The notes under the pieces: generated by a model | Told to the model about the DNA's origin: nothing | The model's input: the letters and a program-made list of their open reading frames with translations, nothing else | The model's database searches: none | From: Plectrocnemia conspersa | Lineage: Eukaryota > Arthropoda > Insecta > Trichoptera > Polycentropodidae | Assembly: GCA_009617715.1 (NCBI GenBank) | Contig: VTFK01000461.1 | Span: forward strand, 62,001 to 126,000 | Direction of reading: 5' to 3' | DNA length: 64,000 nucleotides | In this document: piece by piece, positions 1 to 14,149 of the stretch | Position numbering within the stretch: position 1 is the first letter of the stretch | Layout: every line of letters begins with the position of its first letter | Made by a program: the position numbers and the translations under genes

Positions 1-1512
1 AAAAATTTAATATCCGTAAGGATACCGGCATGGCTCTTTTGGACATCGCGAAGGCTTTTGACACAGTTTGGCACGATGGATTAATATATAAACTTCTTAA
101 AGCTGAAACACCACTTCCACTCGTCCGTATAATCGACGACTATCTACGTGATAGAACATTTACGGTCACCATAAAAGGTGAAAATTCAAACCCAAGAAAA
201 GTCCCGATGGGAGTTCCGCAAGGCAGTATTCTCGGCCCTCATCTATTCTCCGTATATATTCATGACGTTCCCGTGCCACAAAATTGTCAACTCGCGCTAT
301 ATGCGGATGACCTAGCGATCTATACCTGCTCATCAAGCAGAAAATAATTGCCAGAAGACTGGAATTTGGCTTGCAAAAACTGCGAAATTTCTACAGTAAG
401 TGGAAAATTAAAATAAATTATTCAAAAACAGAAACCATCATGTTCTCTCGCAGATCAAAAGCGGCCATGCCATCACGTATTGTAATGAATGGTGAGGCGA
501 TTCCTTGGGCAAGATCAGTAAAATACCTAGGTCTCCACTTAGATTCCCGTCTTAACTGGAAAAGACAATTAGAGAACATCAGACAAAAGGTCTTTCAGCA
601 ATTTCAGCTCTAGCTCCCATATTTAGAAGAAGAAGTGGTCTCAGTAGTAAAACAAACTCTTGTTGTATAAAACAATGATACGACCACTACTTACTTATGG
701 CGCTCCCGTGTGGTCCAGTTTATCTAATAGCTCCTACAGAAAAAATAGGCGTAATTCAAAATAAGTGTTTGAGAATTTCAGTAAATGCCCACCCCAGGAT
801 TAGCCTCAACCAACTTCACTTCAGAAGTGAACGTATGGAGACCATAAAGGACTTTTGCCATAGACAGACCTTTAACTTCTATAGGAATTTAAAAACAATA
901 AGAGCACCAACACCTGTCTCACTGATATTGGCAAATACAACCTTAATGACCTACCGTTTAGGTATAAACATAAACTACCTAAACATATCTTAAGAGATGA
1001 ACCGTCCGAGAAGTTCAACCATCTGCGTCCAGGTGATTACTGCTGTGATACCTGTAAGTCCCCGGAGAGTGTAGGGGCGCCAACTGTTCGATTTCGAATT
1101 CGTGCCGGAGGCGCTCGCCGCTAACTTCGGCACTCACGATTAAACCTTTATTATATGTAAACCTCTTAAGGCGAGTACATCAATTTTCCATTATTGAATA
1201 TATTTTTGTTATTGTTAATTAGTTGTAAGCTGTTAATTTGTTAGATTTCTCGTCTAAGATTGGTGTGAAAGTTAGTTTTAAATTTTTAATTTATAATATA
1301 AAAATAAAATTCGCAAAGAGGTTTTTGTCAACTTTTCCTCTATAAATAAATGTAATAACATTGCAAAGTTAAACATAGATTATCTTGATTTTGTAGACTT
1401 GATTTCGTAATTAAGGAAATAACTAAGGTTAGGTATTTAATATTGTGTAATTGGATATTTATGTTTTTGAAAACATGTATACGAATTATGAAAATAAAGA
1501 CCTTGTAAAATT
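1..1512 (+). mobile_element. Jockey-like LINE, 3' half, decayed
   Basis: This is the 3' part of a non-LTR retrotransposon that enters from the left edge. Reverse-transcriptase coding lies at about 3-1180, followed by about 330 bp of AT-rich 3' UTR. An AATAAA signal at 1493-1498 precedes the likely end near 1512. The order RT, C-terminal region, AT-rich UTR, polyadenylation signal is typical of Jockey-clade LINEs. The 3' boundary is inferred from the signal; I could not identify a target-site duplication because the 5' end is outside the window. Confidence 0.8.
3..1180 (+). pseudogene. Jockey-like reverse transcriptase (partial, frameshifted)
   Basis: It encoded the reverse transcriptase of a LINE, which copies element RNA at a nicked chromosomal target. 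The frame is open from base 3. Visible motifs are FDTVWHDGLIYKL from base 57 (fingers/palm), GVPQGSILGP at 210-239, and the catalytic YADD at 300-311. A frame change near 335-345 ends this block. The next frame carries the YSKWKIKIN segment and KYLGLHLDSRLNW (thumb region) up to a stop at 613. A further shifted block holds RPLLTYGAPVW near 677-720 and the IQNKCLRISVNAHPR segment near 750-795, and weaker C-terminal coding runs to about 1180. At least four frame breaks show it is dead. The clade is inferred from motif spelling; the RT identity is secure. Confidence 0.88.
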
Positions 1513-1539
1513 AAATTTTTTAAAATTCATACTGTTTCA

Positions 1540-1880
1540 ATTGCGATCGAGTACATTTTAATATACCTGTGTATATAAAAAAGTATATGGAGGGTTTCAC
1601 GCGAAAACAGCCGTCTTACTTTCCCCATGTCCACCTACATGGCACTTTACAACTTACGATCACATTATCATGAAAATCTATCGTTAAAAATACATTATCG
1701 TCCATCACGATCCCTTTCCTGGGTCCGTCCATTGTACGAGGAAAATAATCAGCCGAGAACCCTCGGCTATCCCATTGGCGACAGTAAAGAGCCAGGACCT
1801 TTGAATCACCGCCATTATGCAGATACACAGGGCCTCTAACATTATGAACTCTTTATGAGTTATGGACACGCTGTATGTGT
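1540..1880. other. Balanced-composition island, unrecognised
   Basis: This block after the LINE is noticeably richer in G+C than its surroundings and is open on both strands over roughly 210 bp (about 1616-1839). Neither translation shows a domain I recognise, and the two readings overlap each other. It could be a conserved non-coding element or the edge of another old repeat. Confidence 0.3.
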
Positions 1881-4160
1881 CACGACAAGCTTTGGATCAA
1901 AGGAGATTACTTTTGCATTTACCGGAGTGGATTTATTGATGCTTACTTTATTCAAAACTCATTGAACAGGTGACTTTGAATTATTGACATTCAGAAAATA
2001 TTTTAGAAAGTTTTTAATGAATTAATAAAATTAGGCTATAAAAGAGTCAGATGCGTATTTTTCCCACAAAATAATTTAGATCGATACAATATAAAATTAT
2101 TTAGTTATTGTAAATATTATATATCTTATCGGTTTATAGTATTTATTTATGATACACAATTTAGTAGAAAAAATAGGTATCTTATATTATTATTACTAGA
2201 TAACATTTTAAATGTGTGTTTAAATCAGAGATAACGCAGTAAATAAGCAAACGATATTAAACAGCAAATAGTACTAAATAGATAAGAAAATAATAAAAGA
2301 TAAACATTTGTTAAATTAAGCGCAATTATATAATTGAATATATTTAAATAAAGTAAAATATTTTTTAATATAATTGTAATAAAAAGATAGAATCATTGTA
2401 CATATTTAATTTATTAAAAGCTACGTTCTTTGTACCACATTAAAATTATGGATTTTAAGGTATCAAAGGGACATTTTTAGATATTTTAAATATTTTACAA
2501 AACAAAGTGCGTGAAGTCTTTATTTAAAATAAGTTGTATTTAATTTATTTATCTCTTAAAAGTAAAGTTAACTTTTCACTTATATCAATATGTAATAAAT
2601 TGTTTTAATTATAAGAAACGTAATATTAAAATTATTTTGGAATACTTTTTTGCTAGTGAAAATTCGATGAGACACAACCTGCGCTGAAAACAAGCTAAGC
2701 TTTATTGATTCGAGTGATGTATTTTCAGTGAAGCGAGGTTTTGCCCTCGACGTCGTTATGCAACTTTTAAACGTTTATTAAACCGCGTCAGTTAAAAAGT
2801 CAGTTAAAACACGTTTAAACACCGCTCTGTTTGTATATCGTTATTTTTACCAAGTGAAACGTTCTAATTTGATTGGCCGCTGAGCAATTCCTCTAACAAT
2901 AAAACCAACACGTTTTCTTTGTTGGGCTAAAATATTGCGTACTTTTAATAAATATTATATTTTATTGTAAAAAAATATTAAAGTCACATTTTTAGAGAAA
3001 CGCATAAACTATAAGTGAGGTCAATCATATGGCAATTTGTAATATATTTTATCCTGAAAGCCTTGAACTCATTTTTCGCTTCCTATCGATCAAATTTGGA
3101 GACGTTTATGTTTTTTATGTTAATATTTATGAAACTCACTGGATTATACATCACATTATACAATATTACACGCAAAGCAAAAGCCAACGAACCCATGCTG
3201 TACATATGTACATATATTTCATAAATTTAAAATTGGACATATAGAAGTATCGATACATATTTAGTCGAATATGTAGGTTGACGCGTTTAAGCTTGCCTTT
3301 AAAATATTTATGAAAGCTCGTTAAATTAATCGCTATGCAAATTATTAAAAGCACGTTTTATTACCTCCTGTCGATCAGTAATTCCAATACTTTTGTATTG
3401 TGAAAAAAGTCATATTTGGAATTTTGAAAATATACAATAAATAAAATAAGTATTATTGTTGATCTTTTTAACTTTTTTTTAAACTATACATAGCTAATTT
3501 GCATTGCTTATATTTAATTTAGGTTTAATTAGTTCTGTGCTATTTATTTTTATTATCAAATATTTTTAGCGTGCCTTTAGTTATTTTTGAGAAAAATACC
3601 GTCTCTACTATTTTTAGATTCGCACCGTAATTCTACATTTAGAGCGACTTGTTATTACTATATAGTTTTCAATTTATATATACAACCTCTATTTAATCGT
3701 CTTATAGCAATAATTTAGATATTATACCAAAACATACATATTCTTGTCTAACCGTAGATTATATGTAAGAACTCAATTGCTAGATATAATTTCTATATAT
3801 TTTATTTAGATTCTCAAAAGCTTATTCCTGCTGTCGATTAATTAGTAGTAGAAAGCTATGTTTTAGTTATATATTATCTCAATGTTTCAGTTCATTAGGT
3901 GTATAGTATAAAATATATGATTAAAACTGCATTGACACTGCTATGCATAATCGTAATTCCCACACAGTTTCTGCAGTCACAATTTTTTAATAAATATAAC
4001 TACTAATGTTCTTTACTCGTCAGAAATAGTACTGATCTTGATTTAATTGATCATTTGATTATTTCATTTTATAAAAATCAAAGTTCATGATAAATTATTT
4101 TTTGTACGTACAATTTGTGTAATTATTGTAAAAACGTGTTGCTATCGCATTGTTCGTGTT
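1881..4160. other. AT-rich non-coding DNA
   Basis: No gene, RNA or recognisable repeat seen. Short open frames near 3015-3354 overlap on both strands and have AT-driven composition. A slightly more balanced patch lies at 2640-2900. Confidence 0.6.
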
Positions 4161-4166
4161 TCGTAA

Positions 4167-4335
4167 CTGGACCAGAAATAACGTGAAGAGGGAAGCGGTT
4201 GCTTTTTTTTTTTGATATCTTAAGTTTTGATCGATCCTAGAAATTTACTATTAAAAATTATTGTTAAAGGTTTGCATCGGAAGTAAATGATTTGTGCTAT
4301 ACATGCTCAGTTTAGACGGAGCAGGTTTTTTTTGT
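4167..4335 (+). repeat. Interspersed repeat family R1, copy 1
   Basis: It shares a core reading GTGAAGAGGGAAGCGG near 4182 with the copy at 37.5 kb, and a second block near 4284-4315 (around TGCTATACATGC) that matches TGCGCTATATATGC near 37668-37681. Its left edge CTGGACCAGA is shared with the copy at 11637. Family unknown; divergence between copies is high. Confidence 0.5.
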
Positions 4336-7300
4336 GCATGAATTGCGATGATTGGGGGGAAAAATATTTTTTTTAAATATTAATTTTTGCATAAAAATTG
4401 TAAATTGCACAGGTTTCTAAAGGCATTGTTGATGATTATTTTAAATATGTTAATCCCATATATTTTTTACTATTATCAGCATAACACAAATACACTAGTT
4501 AGAACAAAGTACATTTTAGTTTATTGCGCTTTTAACGCATATACGTGACAAGTGATTTTTTACGGTCAATGCATATTTAGTGGTTATCTTAATATAATTT
4601 AGTTATTAATACAAAAATTTACATTTGATAATCATATATATTTTATATATCTTGGCTATTATTTTGTATATTCTTATACAAACTTTATTTTAGTGAGTGC
4701 TTATTATTCGTTTAAATTTTTTCTATATTTTAAGTAGTCAACTAGAATTTACTCTGTTTATTTCTCTTTTTAATACTATGATTTTTAAATGCTTTTAAAT
4801 GTTTTAGATCTTGTTATTATAACATTTTTTTATGATGTTATATTTTTTTAGTACATGTGTTTAATTTATATATAACTAAGTCACATAATACAATATAAAA
4901 TATAGCAAGTGATAAAAATGTTCGCTTCAAAGCAGGTATACAAAATCTTATTTGGCTGATCTGTCAGAAAATAACACAGTCAAATACTAGATAAAAGTTT
5001 GAAGCCAGAAGGATATCATTTTGCAGCTAAATTAATCGCCACAAAACATTTTATTTTATATAAAGTAAATTAAAAGCTGCTATGAAGCGGCTATTTGGAA
5101 ATAATAGATCTTAGAATAGTAGCATGTCAAGTTGTATTATTGTCAGCTGTGATTTCAATGTAATCTTACAATGTTCTTTAAACGAACTGCTAATGTCTCT
5201 CGTATCGATGCGGTCTTCTAACTATTAAGTAGCTATATCTATTAAAAAAATGTGACAAAACAAACTGCAGAAAATATCTCTGTAATCTGTCTTTAGCGTC
5301 TTTTACTTCTATGTGTTATACTTCTAACATGTTTTTAAATATTGTATGAGACAGCTCTGGTAAGTCGCAAATAATAATGTTTTCGTAGCAATTACTTTAC
5401 TTTTTTGACACATCGACGAAATGTGTTCATTCCTAAAAGTATAAATGGTTAGACGGTTACTCTGGTGATTGGTAACCGAAGGATAGAAAAACAATAGTAT
5501 TATGCGCAAGGTTAAATATATTGCTTAGCGCGCGTCCTTTCTTAACAAAGAGTAGTTTTTAGTAGTTTAGTGACGAGATATCTCTTTATTGTTTTAAAAT
5601 ATACTGTGTATTGCTTCATATATGAGACGTATTTTCGTTTCTTTTAAATGGTCGTTAAATAATCTTAAAATTATAAAAAATTGTGCAGATGATTGAAATG
5701 TAAACTTAAACTCACACAATTTTTTTTAAATATATAAATAAAATTTATATATTTTTATAATCTATGCTACAGAGATTGTTTTAGATAAAACTTTTTACAT
5801 TTAAAAAATGTATTTTTATGTTCTTTATTCAAGAAATTTAAACCTATTGTGAGAGATGATGCTACGAAATGCAATTTAGAAATACTTAAAACAAAAAAAA
5901 TATTTTATCAGCCTCCCTAACTTTCTTCCTTTGAAACGTTACAAAGCAATATGTAAATGCGTAAAACGCGGTTGAGAACCGTTAACGTTGAATACTCATG
6001 ACTTTGACCTCGTAAAATTATTGATTTATAACGCAAATTCGACTTGTAAATGTGTATTATTATTTACTGCTTTTGCGCGCGCGTGTGTGTGTACGCAAAG
6101 TGGGAAACTTTCCCATGAGATCAAATAAGTATTATTAAAGTTGGGAATTCTTGTCGATCAACAGTTCAAAAATTTCACCGCGCATTCAGACTTTTCTAAG
6201 ATAATAAATCGAGTAAGACGTATTTTTGTATCGAAATAAAAAATATAAGATATCGAACAAAGGGGCTTATATTATAATACGTTTGATCTTAATATATTAC
6301 ATTGTGTTTCCGTCATTCAAAATTAGTACATTTATATATTAGAGATAAAACATATTTATATGAATCGCTAATCTAATTTAAAATACATCTCGTGCGATTG
6401 AACTATATCAGTTAAAATCAAACAGTTAACATGTTCGTGCTCTTTATTTTCGCATTTCCTTCAACTCGTTCAGTTCAACAACAAAAACAAAAATAATGAA
6501 GGCGAAATTGTATACTACAAAGCCTTCACTGAAATTAAACATTTGAGTTCATAAAAACGATTATTAAGGTATAATTTAGATAAAGATCGTTACGGTGGTG
6601 ATAATAGCGAGCGTGGCGAATAGCGCTTTCTTTTCTCAAGAAAATATATATAATTTTTAATTATAGTATTACCATTTAGCAAAAGTAAATGTGGGACAAA
6701 ATGAATTTGTAAAACAATATCGAGCAATAATTCACTTCGAGAACGGCCATACAATGCGAGATTTACTGTAACAGAACCATAATGTAAAATTATTGCAGCC
6801 GGTTTTGTCGTGGAACATGTTAATGTAATTTATTAATAAATAAAACAATTGCGCAAATGGAGGGTAGAAAGTTATATTGTATTATATGTGTGTTTGAAGT
6901 AACATATGTTTATTTTCGAGAAGCTGATTTTATGTTTTGTAAAACGATTACGAAATAAATTTTGACCTCAAACATTCAGAGAAATAAATCTGGTCTTTGC
7001 ATTAATGAATTAATTTCATTGAAAATTTTAAATTACTAAAAAATACAAACGTTACATCAGGACCAGAAATTCGGATCTCTCATAATCTTGCGTTTTAAAT
7101 TTGTGTGACTTTTTCATATTATTTCTAGTTTAAATATTTTTCTCATTTAATACAATTTTCAATTTATAAAGAACGCAAATATGTTATTACTTAAGCAAAA
7201 ATATAGATATCGACCGGTTCATGGGTCAATCAGGTCTTCAGGACTATTTGTCAAGAAGTTAGTTGTCCAGTTTTCATGGTCTTCCTTTTGTTTTTTTCTG

Positions 7301-7689
7301 ATCAAATGCCAAAGTAATTTGTGATGACGAAAATACAAACTATAAATTGCAAGGCAGTTCCAAAGGCTCTAGATTAAATGCAATTTGATAAAATTCAGTT
7401 AAGTAAGGTTTTAGTTACATATCAGGTCAAATCAATCTTAAGTTTTATAACATAAATACTGCATTATTAATAAAACGCTATTTTATTATTTATGACTTTG
7501 TATTTTTGGGATTAATAGCCGTAAAGTGTAAATTATTCATCTAGTTAAAAGGCCGAAAGAAACAGTAATAGTTTAATGTGCAAAATTTCTACTTATGTAC
7601 AGAAGTTAGATGTCAGGATAGATATGGCAAGTCTTGGAGTGGTCGTCGATATTTTAATTGGTAATGAGTGGTTAGTAGTGTTTATTATT
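4336..7689. other. AT-rich non-coding DNA
   Basis: No gene recognised. It contains a short (GC)n(GT)n run near 6074-6094 and scattered moderately balanced patches, for example 5930-6130 and 6590-6790. Nothing shows a domain or tRNA fold. Confidence 0.6.
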
Positions 7690-7915
7690 GTCACTTTAAG
7701 TCACATAATTTATAATAGTCATTTAAGGACGCTAAAACAAATAGTAGACGAGATCAATTGAGAGTCTGAAACCACTTCAAATCATTATTGTTACTGAAAT
7801 ATGGTTAGGTGATCGTGCGATAATTACAAATACTATTTTATACAGTGCTTTTGAGATTTTTGTTCAAGTTCACAGTAGTAGGTCAATATATATTTTTAAT
7901 TCAAGCCAATCGTCA
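7690..7915 (+). pseudogene. Fossil LINE AP-endonuclease fragment
   Basis: The target-nicking endonuclease of a non-LTR retrotransposon is recognisable in two frames. Frame 1 carries NSHLRTLKQIVDEIN (from 7714), which fits the usual N-terminal 'NVRGLRTK...' segment. Frame 2 carries IIIVTEIWLGD (from 7781), fitting the conserved 'TETWL' motif that holds the catalytic glutamate, followed by a segment like the next conserved 'Y.iFR.DRS' block. One frameshift separates the two. The order and spacing agree with Jockey/CR1-type ORF2 starts, but the fragment is short and worn. No reverse transcriptase follows, so it is a truncated or heavily decayed copy. Confidence 0.5.
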
Positions 7916-9280
7916 TGCCATTGTTACAACAATCAAAATAATTATAAACAGTGCACCAATATTTATATTAAAATATATAGTAGATTTAGTAACGACCTTT
8001 AAAAAAACTTTAATTCTCACTTTATAGCTCATATCTCTTTTCTGATTTAAAATATATTTCACTTAAATTCATTGCACTTTATGGTGATTGTCTTTATTTG
8101 TTTTTTAGTATTATATATATTTTTTATCAATAATTTAAAGCAAAATTCAACTAAATAAATTGTTAAATGAGTAAATATGATTCGTTGACAGTAATTTTCG
8201 TATATTATTTGTATTCCCTCTATGACGAATTTTTGATCTCACTCAATACAATTCTATCTCATGATTTTTAAGATATCACTACAAGAGATATCGTATGTAA
8301 AGATATAATTTATTGTATTCTTGGGGTATAATCTACTTGATTAATCATTATTTAATTGCTAAGACGCAGAATCGACAATTTTTCTTGCAGCTTTAAGCTT
8401 TAGAGTGCCATAGAGTCGCGATCGCGTCCCTTATCCTTACCCGCCACGGCAGAATGTCAACGCTTAAAAACGCTCCGCTTTCTTAACGAGCTTGGGGGAC
8501 TGAAAAAATATGTCTGATTGTGCTTATCTATTTTTTAAATATTAAATGATATAATTATTGTTTGTATAATGGTCATTTACCGTGATTGAATAATCTGTGA
8601 ACTTGCAATAGACCAATTGTAAATAAAAAAATAAATAATTATAAAAGCTCTTTTAAATGCTGATAAATTGGGACTTGTCCCAATAATTAACATACACTAT
8701 ATTATTTATTTATTTAATTTATTTATACTAAAAATCTGTTTACGCCGTTGATATTTTTACAGGAATATTGTTATCGTCTTTGTCGTTAAAATAATATTAT
8801 TAGTAATTTTATGTAGCTAATAAATGAGACAATGACATTTTATAATATGTGGTTTAAATGATTTTAAATAGATTATTTTTTTATTTTATAACAAATATAA
8901 AGCAATAATTACTTTTTTAGATTGTAAAACTATCCATGTGGAGGACCAATTTAATCATTATTGCTAAAAACATGGTGGCACTTGAGTAACACCGACGTAT
9001 CGGCGGCGTAGGGCAACACATTATTTGTCCATTAATGTGACTAATGTGGCCAAATTTGTGTATAATTGCCACCCGAAATCATCATTTATGAATTACGACA
9101 AGCTTTTTAAAACAGTCAGCAAAAGCTTTTCTTATTTAGTTTTAGTCTGATCTAAGCAACGACTGTTGCTTTTGTCTATCATGTTGGTTTTGTATTACAT
9201 AATTACATTTTCGATACAAGGTGTGGAATTAGCAGACTAGAACAACCTTATGGGTTGTTAAGTTAATGAATTTAGTTCGT
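7916..9280. other. AT-rich non-coding DNA with one small island
   Basis: Mostly A+T. A 120-bp island at 8390-8510 is GC-richer but has stops in all useful frames despite a TTGCAG-like acceptor in front of it. No feature called. Confidence 0.5.
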
Positions 9281-9289
9281 GTCCAAAGA

Positions 9290-9560
9290 AGCGAGGGCGT
9301 TAAACAAACCTGGCACGTTCGCTTATCGCCGCTTCCCGAAAGCTTTCAATATGAACGAAAGTTTCCACTTTGAGATAAAGTCTGCGGCGAAATTCACCCC
9401 CAGAACCCCAAACCCGATATTCTTGGACCATTCCGCGTAATTAAAACTTCCATAACTGACCTGGCGCAATTATTAACTTTGGCCCGGGGAGCGGATAAAG
9501 AAATTCGGTTATTATCTCTGCAAAATTTTCGCGTTATTTTATTTTGATTCGGAAAAGTTG
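9290..9560. promoter_or_regulatory. Candidate conserved regulatory island
   Basis: About 270 bp of balanced composition with no open frame of interest, flanked by AT-rich DNA. It contains GATAA-type strings (GAGATAAAG near 9370, CGGATAAAG near 9491). Composition of this kind in insect gene deserts often marks conserved non-coding sequence; that is inference only. Confidence 0.3.
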
Positions 9561-11636
9561 CTCAAAACACAAACAAATAACATCCAATCAAAATAATTAA
9601 CTTTGGTTCCAATTATAAAACTCGAATTCTACATCACAGAGTTGTACCCTAATTTTATATGTATGTATATAGCCTAAAATAAATATTATAAAAGTATACT
9701 TTAATTAAAGGTAAATATAACACAATTTAGTATCAGTATTAAATAATATTTAAATCATAAAACATCTGTGTTACTGATTAGCAACTAGAATGTCAATAAG
9801 AATAGGATAAAAAAATCCCATATATCAATAACTCCTATTGACTCTCCCTAATATTAGCTAGGCCATTACTATGCGCGGATGTCATGTGTAAACAATTTAT
9901 AGATCCTGAAATGTGTATTGTATCAGCCTATGGGAACAAAGGGCTATGAATCTTGCGAAATCTGACAAAGCGCCCTTCTGAGCGACCGACGGAACCTTAA
10001 ATTTCCGATTCCCTATATATTCATCAATCTAGGTTGTAAATTTGTGAAATCAGATCTACTGAATAAGAATATACGACGGTATTCTTTCAATTTATTTGCC
10101 TTTTGAATATTAAAAATCGCGATATTGTTATATTATTTTATATAATACATTTGAAGCAATTAAATAAATAAGATTAGCTAATCAATTATTTTTGTGATAT
10201 CTGTAATTATTCACGATATTTAATACTGACTTTTGTATATACCAATGCGTATCATCGAAAAACATCAGTGAAAATATATTATATAATAGTTAATTTAATC
10301 ATTTAATATGATTTATATATCATTTATTGAACAGTTGAGCCACATTGATTATATTTATTATCTACAAATATATTTTACGATAGTATAAAATAACACCCAA
10401 GATAACACACATGACCCTTCGACTATACACAGTCATTATTAATTGCTAATAAAAATATATTGGTGATGATTTTTAAATAAGCTATTTACAAAAAAAATGT
10501 GGTTCATAACTTGCAATGGTGGTGTGTTTTTTATTCTAAAGTCTTAATAATAGTATATTTAGACTTAGAATATAAACTAAATAAATTTCTAGCTATATCA
10601 ATATATTCAATGCGTAAGTGGAGATACGCGTTAAATTTACGTATATTATTTTTTTTATTTTACATTCCTACATGTAAAATATTAAAACGCGAGAAGCGAT
10701 ATTTTTTCTGATATCACGTGATATTTTAATTCTGCGTACATAGTACATGAATTATTCAATATCCATTTAGCTTGTCGACCTAATTTCCCTATGGCATAAA
10801 TTTTCTTGTCATTCAAAATTATGCGACATCTAAAGCTTATGTTTCAATGTTATATTGTGAATACTTATATAACATTATGTATATTGAATCGAATTATTTA
10901 TTTTATGTACATCCAACATAATAATTTATTACAAAATAATCGTTTGAATCTCGAACCATACTTCCTTTAACAATCAAGTAGTGAAGTTGTTACTTGCCAG
11001 GTCAAAATATTTCTTATAGTATTTATTACATTACTAAATAATTTATTAAATTGTTTATTTAGGTATTTGTATGACATCTACTTTTGCTCTTGATTATTGA
11101 TTTATTTTTCTTAAATATAACATTATATAGATGGCGCTGTTTCAGTTCAAGTAAAATATAAAATATATTAGTACCTCCAAAATAATTTTGTAATGTATTA
11201 TATTCAGCTTTGTATTTATTTGTAAATGCCAATTCTGCTATCGAATTAGCGCTTTGTTCAACCAGCATTAGATAAAACGCATTCAAAGACCAAAATGTTG
11301 CATACAATCTTCATATGCATACGCAAATATTCCACCCAGTAGTGTAATATTATTATATAACATATAATACAGTGTGTTTATGAACTAATTTTCAAATATA
11401 AAATTAAATTTGTAAAAATATATTTATCATTAAGAGTATTTTATTTAATTAAAAAAATTGCAGCTTTTATTGCTTAATGATATTTCATCATAGTGATAAT
11501 TTTGCTATAGTCGTGTCAGTTTGAACTTTTTGTGCAAAAGTATATGTAAGTTAAACGTAAAGATTTATATTCATGATTCGTCCGAATAATTGAATCGTCT
11601 TCGAAGCTAGTTTAAATCTAAATTTTCGATTTCGAG
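9561..11636. other. AT-rich non-coding DNA
   Basis: No gene, repeat or RNA recognised. Short open frames at 10499-10711 and 11059-11307 have AT-driven composition and no motif. Confidence 0.6.
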
Positions 11637-11725
11637 CTGGACCAGACGATACGAAGGGAGAAGCGGATGCTTCTGCGATCTACGATGGTCTAAAATTAGG
11701 TCGGCCTGCTCTTGGCTAAAATTTG
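11637..11725 (+). repeat. Interspersed repeat family R1, copy 2
   Basis: It starts CTGGACCAGA like copy 1 and continues with GAAGGGAGAAGCGG then TGCTTCTG, matching the GAGGGAAGCGG core of the other copies. The right part is diverged. Extent is approximate. Confidence 0.45.
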
Positions 11726-14149
11726 TAAAAATCTAGTAAGTCTAAGTTGATGATGAGTTTTTGAAGTTACAAAAAAAATGTCTTTATAAAAATATTATTT
11801 TGGTACAATGGTCAATTATTAAGGTTTGAGGGCGTGCATATATTTGTTATTATGTATTTACTAATATATTAAAATAATTAAAAAGTGCTGGAAAATTTTA
11901 GTCTTTCAGTATTAACTCTCATATTTACGATGGATCCTTTTTTTGTACTTTGACCTTGTTTTTAAGTCATGCTCCTGCTGAAGTTATTGACTTAATAGCG
12001 TAATATTATAATTTGCTTAAAAATAATTTATCCTTTTATTGTATATAAACTATGTCTGCTATCTCTGCTTATCCTGTCACCGATTTACGCATATCAATTA
12101 AACGTAGTACAATTATCAAATGGAAGAGTGGTCATAAGCATTTCTTCTCTTAGAAAATATTTTATTGGTGATATATTGTTATGAATGTTAAGCCGTCACA
12201 GTTCTTTATAGAAAAATACTTTATTAGACGGGAACACAGCAGAGAAACGAAGTTAAACTGTATGGCTTAACTTGTAAAAAAGAGCTTTTTCTCTATTTGA
12301 GAAGGTTTGAAAGGGTTTATCTTAAGGGCAATAACAAACGCTTTTCAGTAACTTATTTTTTCATAACCTATTTCAAATTTGACATCTTCACCCGATACTG
12401 ACGCTATATTTAAATACATATATTAACATACATTTTTTTAAAATTTCACTAGCTAATAAAATATTATATCTTTGCAATAAAACTAAAATTTTAATTAGAG
12501 TTGAGAAATCCAAGTAACATTTTGCATATTTTACATACTTGGTAAATTAGTCAAATAAAGCACATAGCTATGTTTCTATTATATTAAAATCTTTTCATTT
12601 ACTTTACCTGATACATTTTTAAGGTATAAACAAGAGTTTATCGTAAATAATATAAAAATTATTTTTTATGTTTTTAAACTTATTTATCATTCATAGTTAG
12701 ATATTAATGCTTAACTAGGCATAACATATTTTACTAAGATTTATATATATTATACTACGAAACTTTGCATCTTTAATGGTAATATACATAGAAATTCTAC
12801 AATAGATTGTGGTATTATGCATTGAATACTTAGGTATGTTTCTTTGTTAGCTCGGCGTTTTATTATTATTAGCATAATTGTGCTTGCTATTTATTTTTCA
12901 AAAACAGCACATTATTTACAAAATATATCTTCTTATTTGTAGACGAGCCAATTATTCCACTGTTTACTTTTTGTATGTTTGTCGTGCTAGTAAACATTAT
13001 TTAACGATTTACAAATACATAAATGAATTTATGTGTATAAGCAAAAAAATTATATTTTTACTAACGTTTCAGTGAAATTATATTCAAATACATTTTTATT
13101 ATATATCAATTAGTGAAAATATAATTTAACTGGTTGGCGTTTTTGACATTATATGCTGCTTTTAAATATCCGAGTCTCAATTTGACAGCTGCGAAAATTT
13201 CATTCACTGCTTAAACCAAAACCTTACTAGACAAATTAATTAATCTTAACTTGAAAGTTATAAAACTAATTATCTTTCTTGCACTTTTTTTCAGATTTAT
13301 TAGTTAGGGTTAAGTTAGACTTTAATTACATTAATTTTTTATTATTGTAGAATTTTATCGTACGATGTATTGTCACAATTCTGTGAATTTATAATCATGT
13401 AGAAATACTCGTACAAGATCATACGCTCGTAAATATATACTAAGCAGTAAAAATTTTAATCAATGTTTGATAAACTTGAGTGAAATTGTATTTATTCTAG
13501 TGAAAATTTATACTTTACTAACAATACACATTTACTGTAACATATTTAAACTGTAAATGTGTAGCTACTTAAACATATTAACACAAATCAAAAGACATGG
13601 CATAGGCGCATCTGAAGTCTTGCGAGCAATGCTCTTGGACCTAACAGCCATCGAAAAGTGCGCTCGCATTCTAACGAATATTTTTTTTAACGTACTTGCT
13701 GATGAAACGTTTACTTATACAGTGCGGTATTGTACACTTTAGATTCCACTACACCTTTACTTAATCCTTGCTTTCTGTTAAGCAGAACCTCCAAGGTGTA
13801 GAGCAGCGCTCGAGAACAAGCGATCTTAACCCTTTAATTTAATTTTCTTTTTTTTCTACTCTCGGGACCAAATCTAAAATACTTGGATCGTCAAATTGCA
13901 AGTGTCTGAAATCATAGAATTGCAATTTTGTCGTCATTTAAAAAAAATATTTTGCCGGTCACCTTAAATTACTTTTACCGCATGTTCACGGATGACAAAC
14001 AAATTTGAACATTTATGTTCCCTGTCGTTTCATAGTTGTGCCACAGTTGGTAGTGAGCACCTCAAATGAAGCTTCGGCCTAATTAGATCAGTTAGAGTCA
14101 GTGCTCCATATTTTAATTTATATAGCTCTATGAGTTAACCTTTGAAATA
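11726..14149. other. AT-rich non-coding DNA
   Basis: No gene recognised. An open stretch near 13557-13742 is slightly less AT-rich than its flanks, but its 61 residues match no family I know. A short repeat shared with 51.9 kb lies at 13048-13097. Confidence 0.55.
13048..13097 (+). repeat. Short repeat shared with 51891-51938
   Basis: The block centred on TTTCAGTGAAAT recurs at 51.9 kb with about five differences over 45 bp. It may be the end of an unnamed element. Confidence 0.4.
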
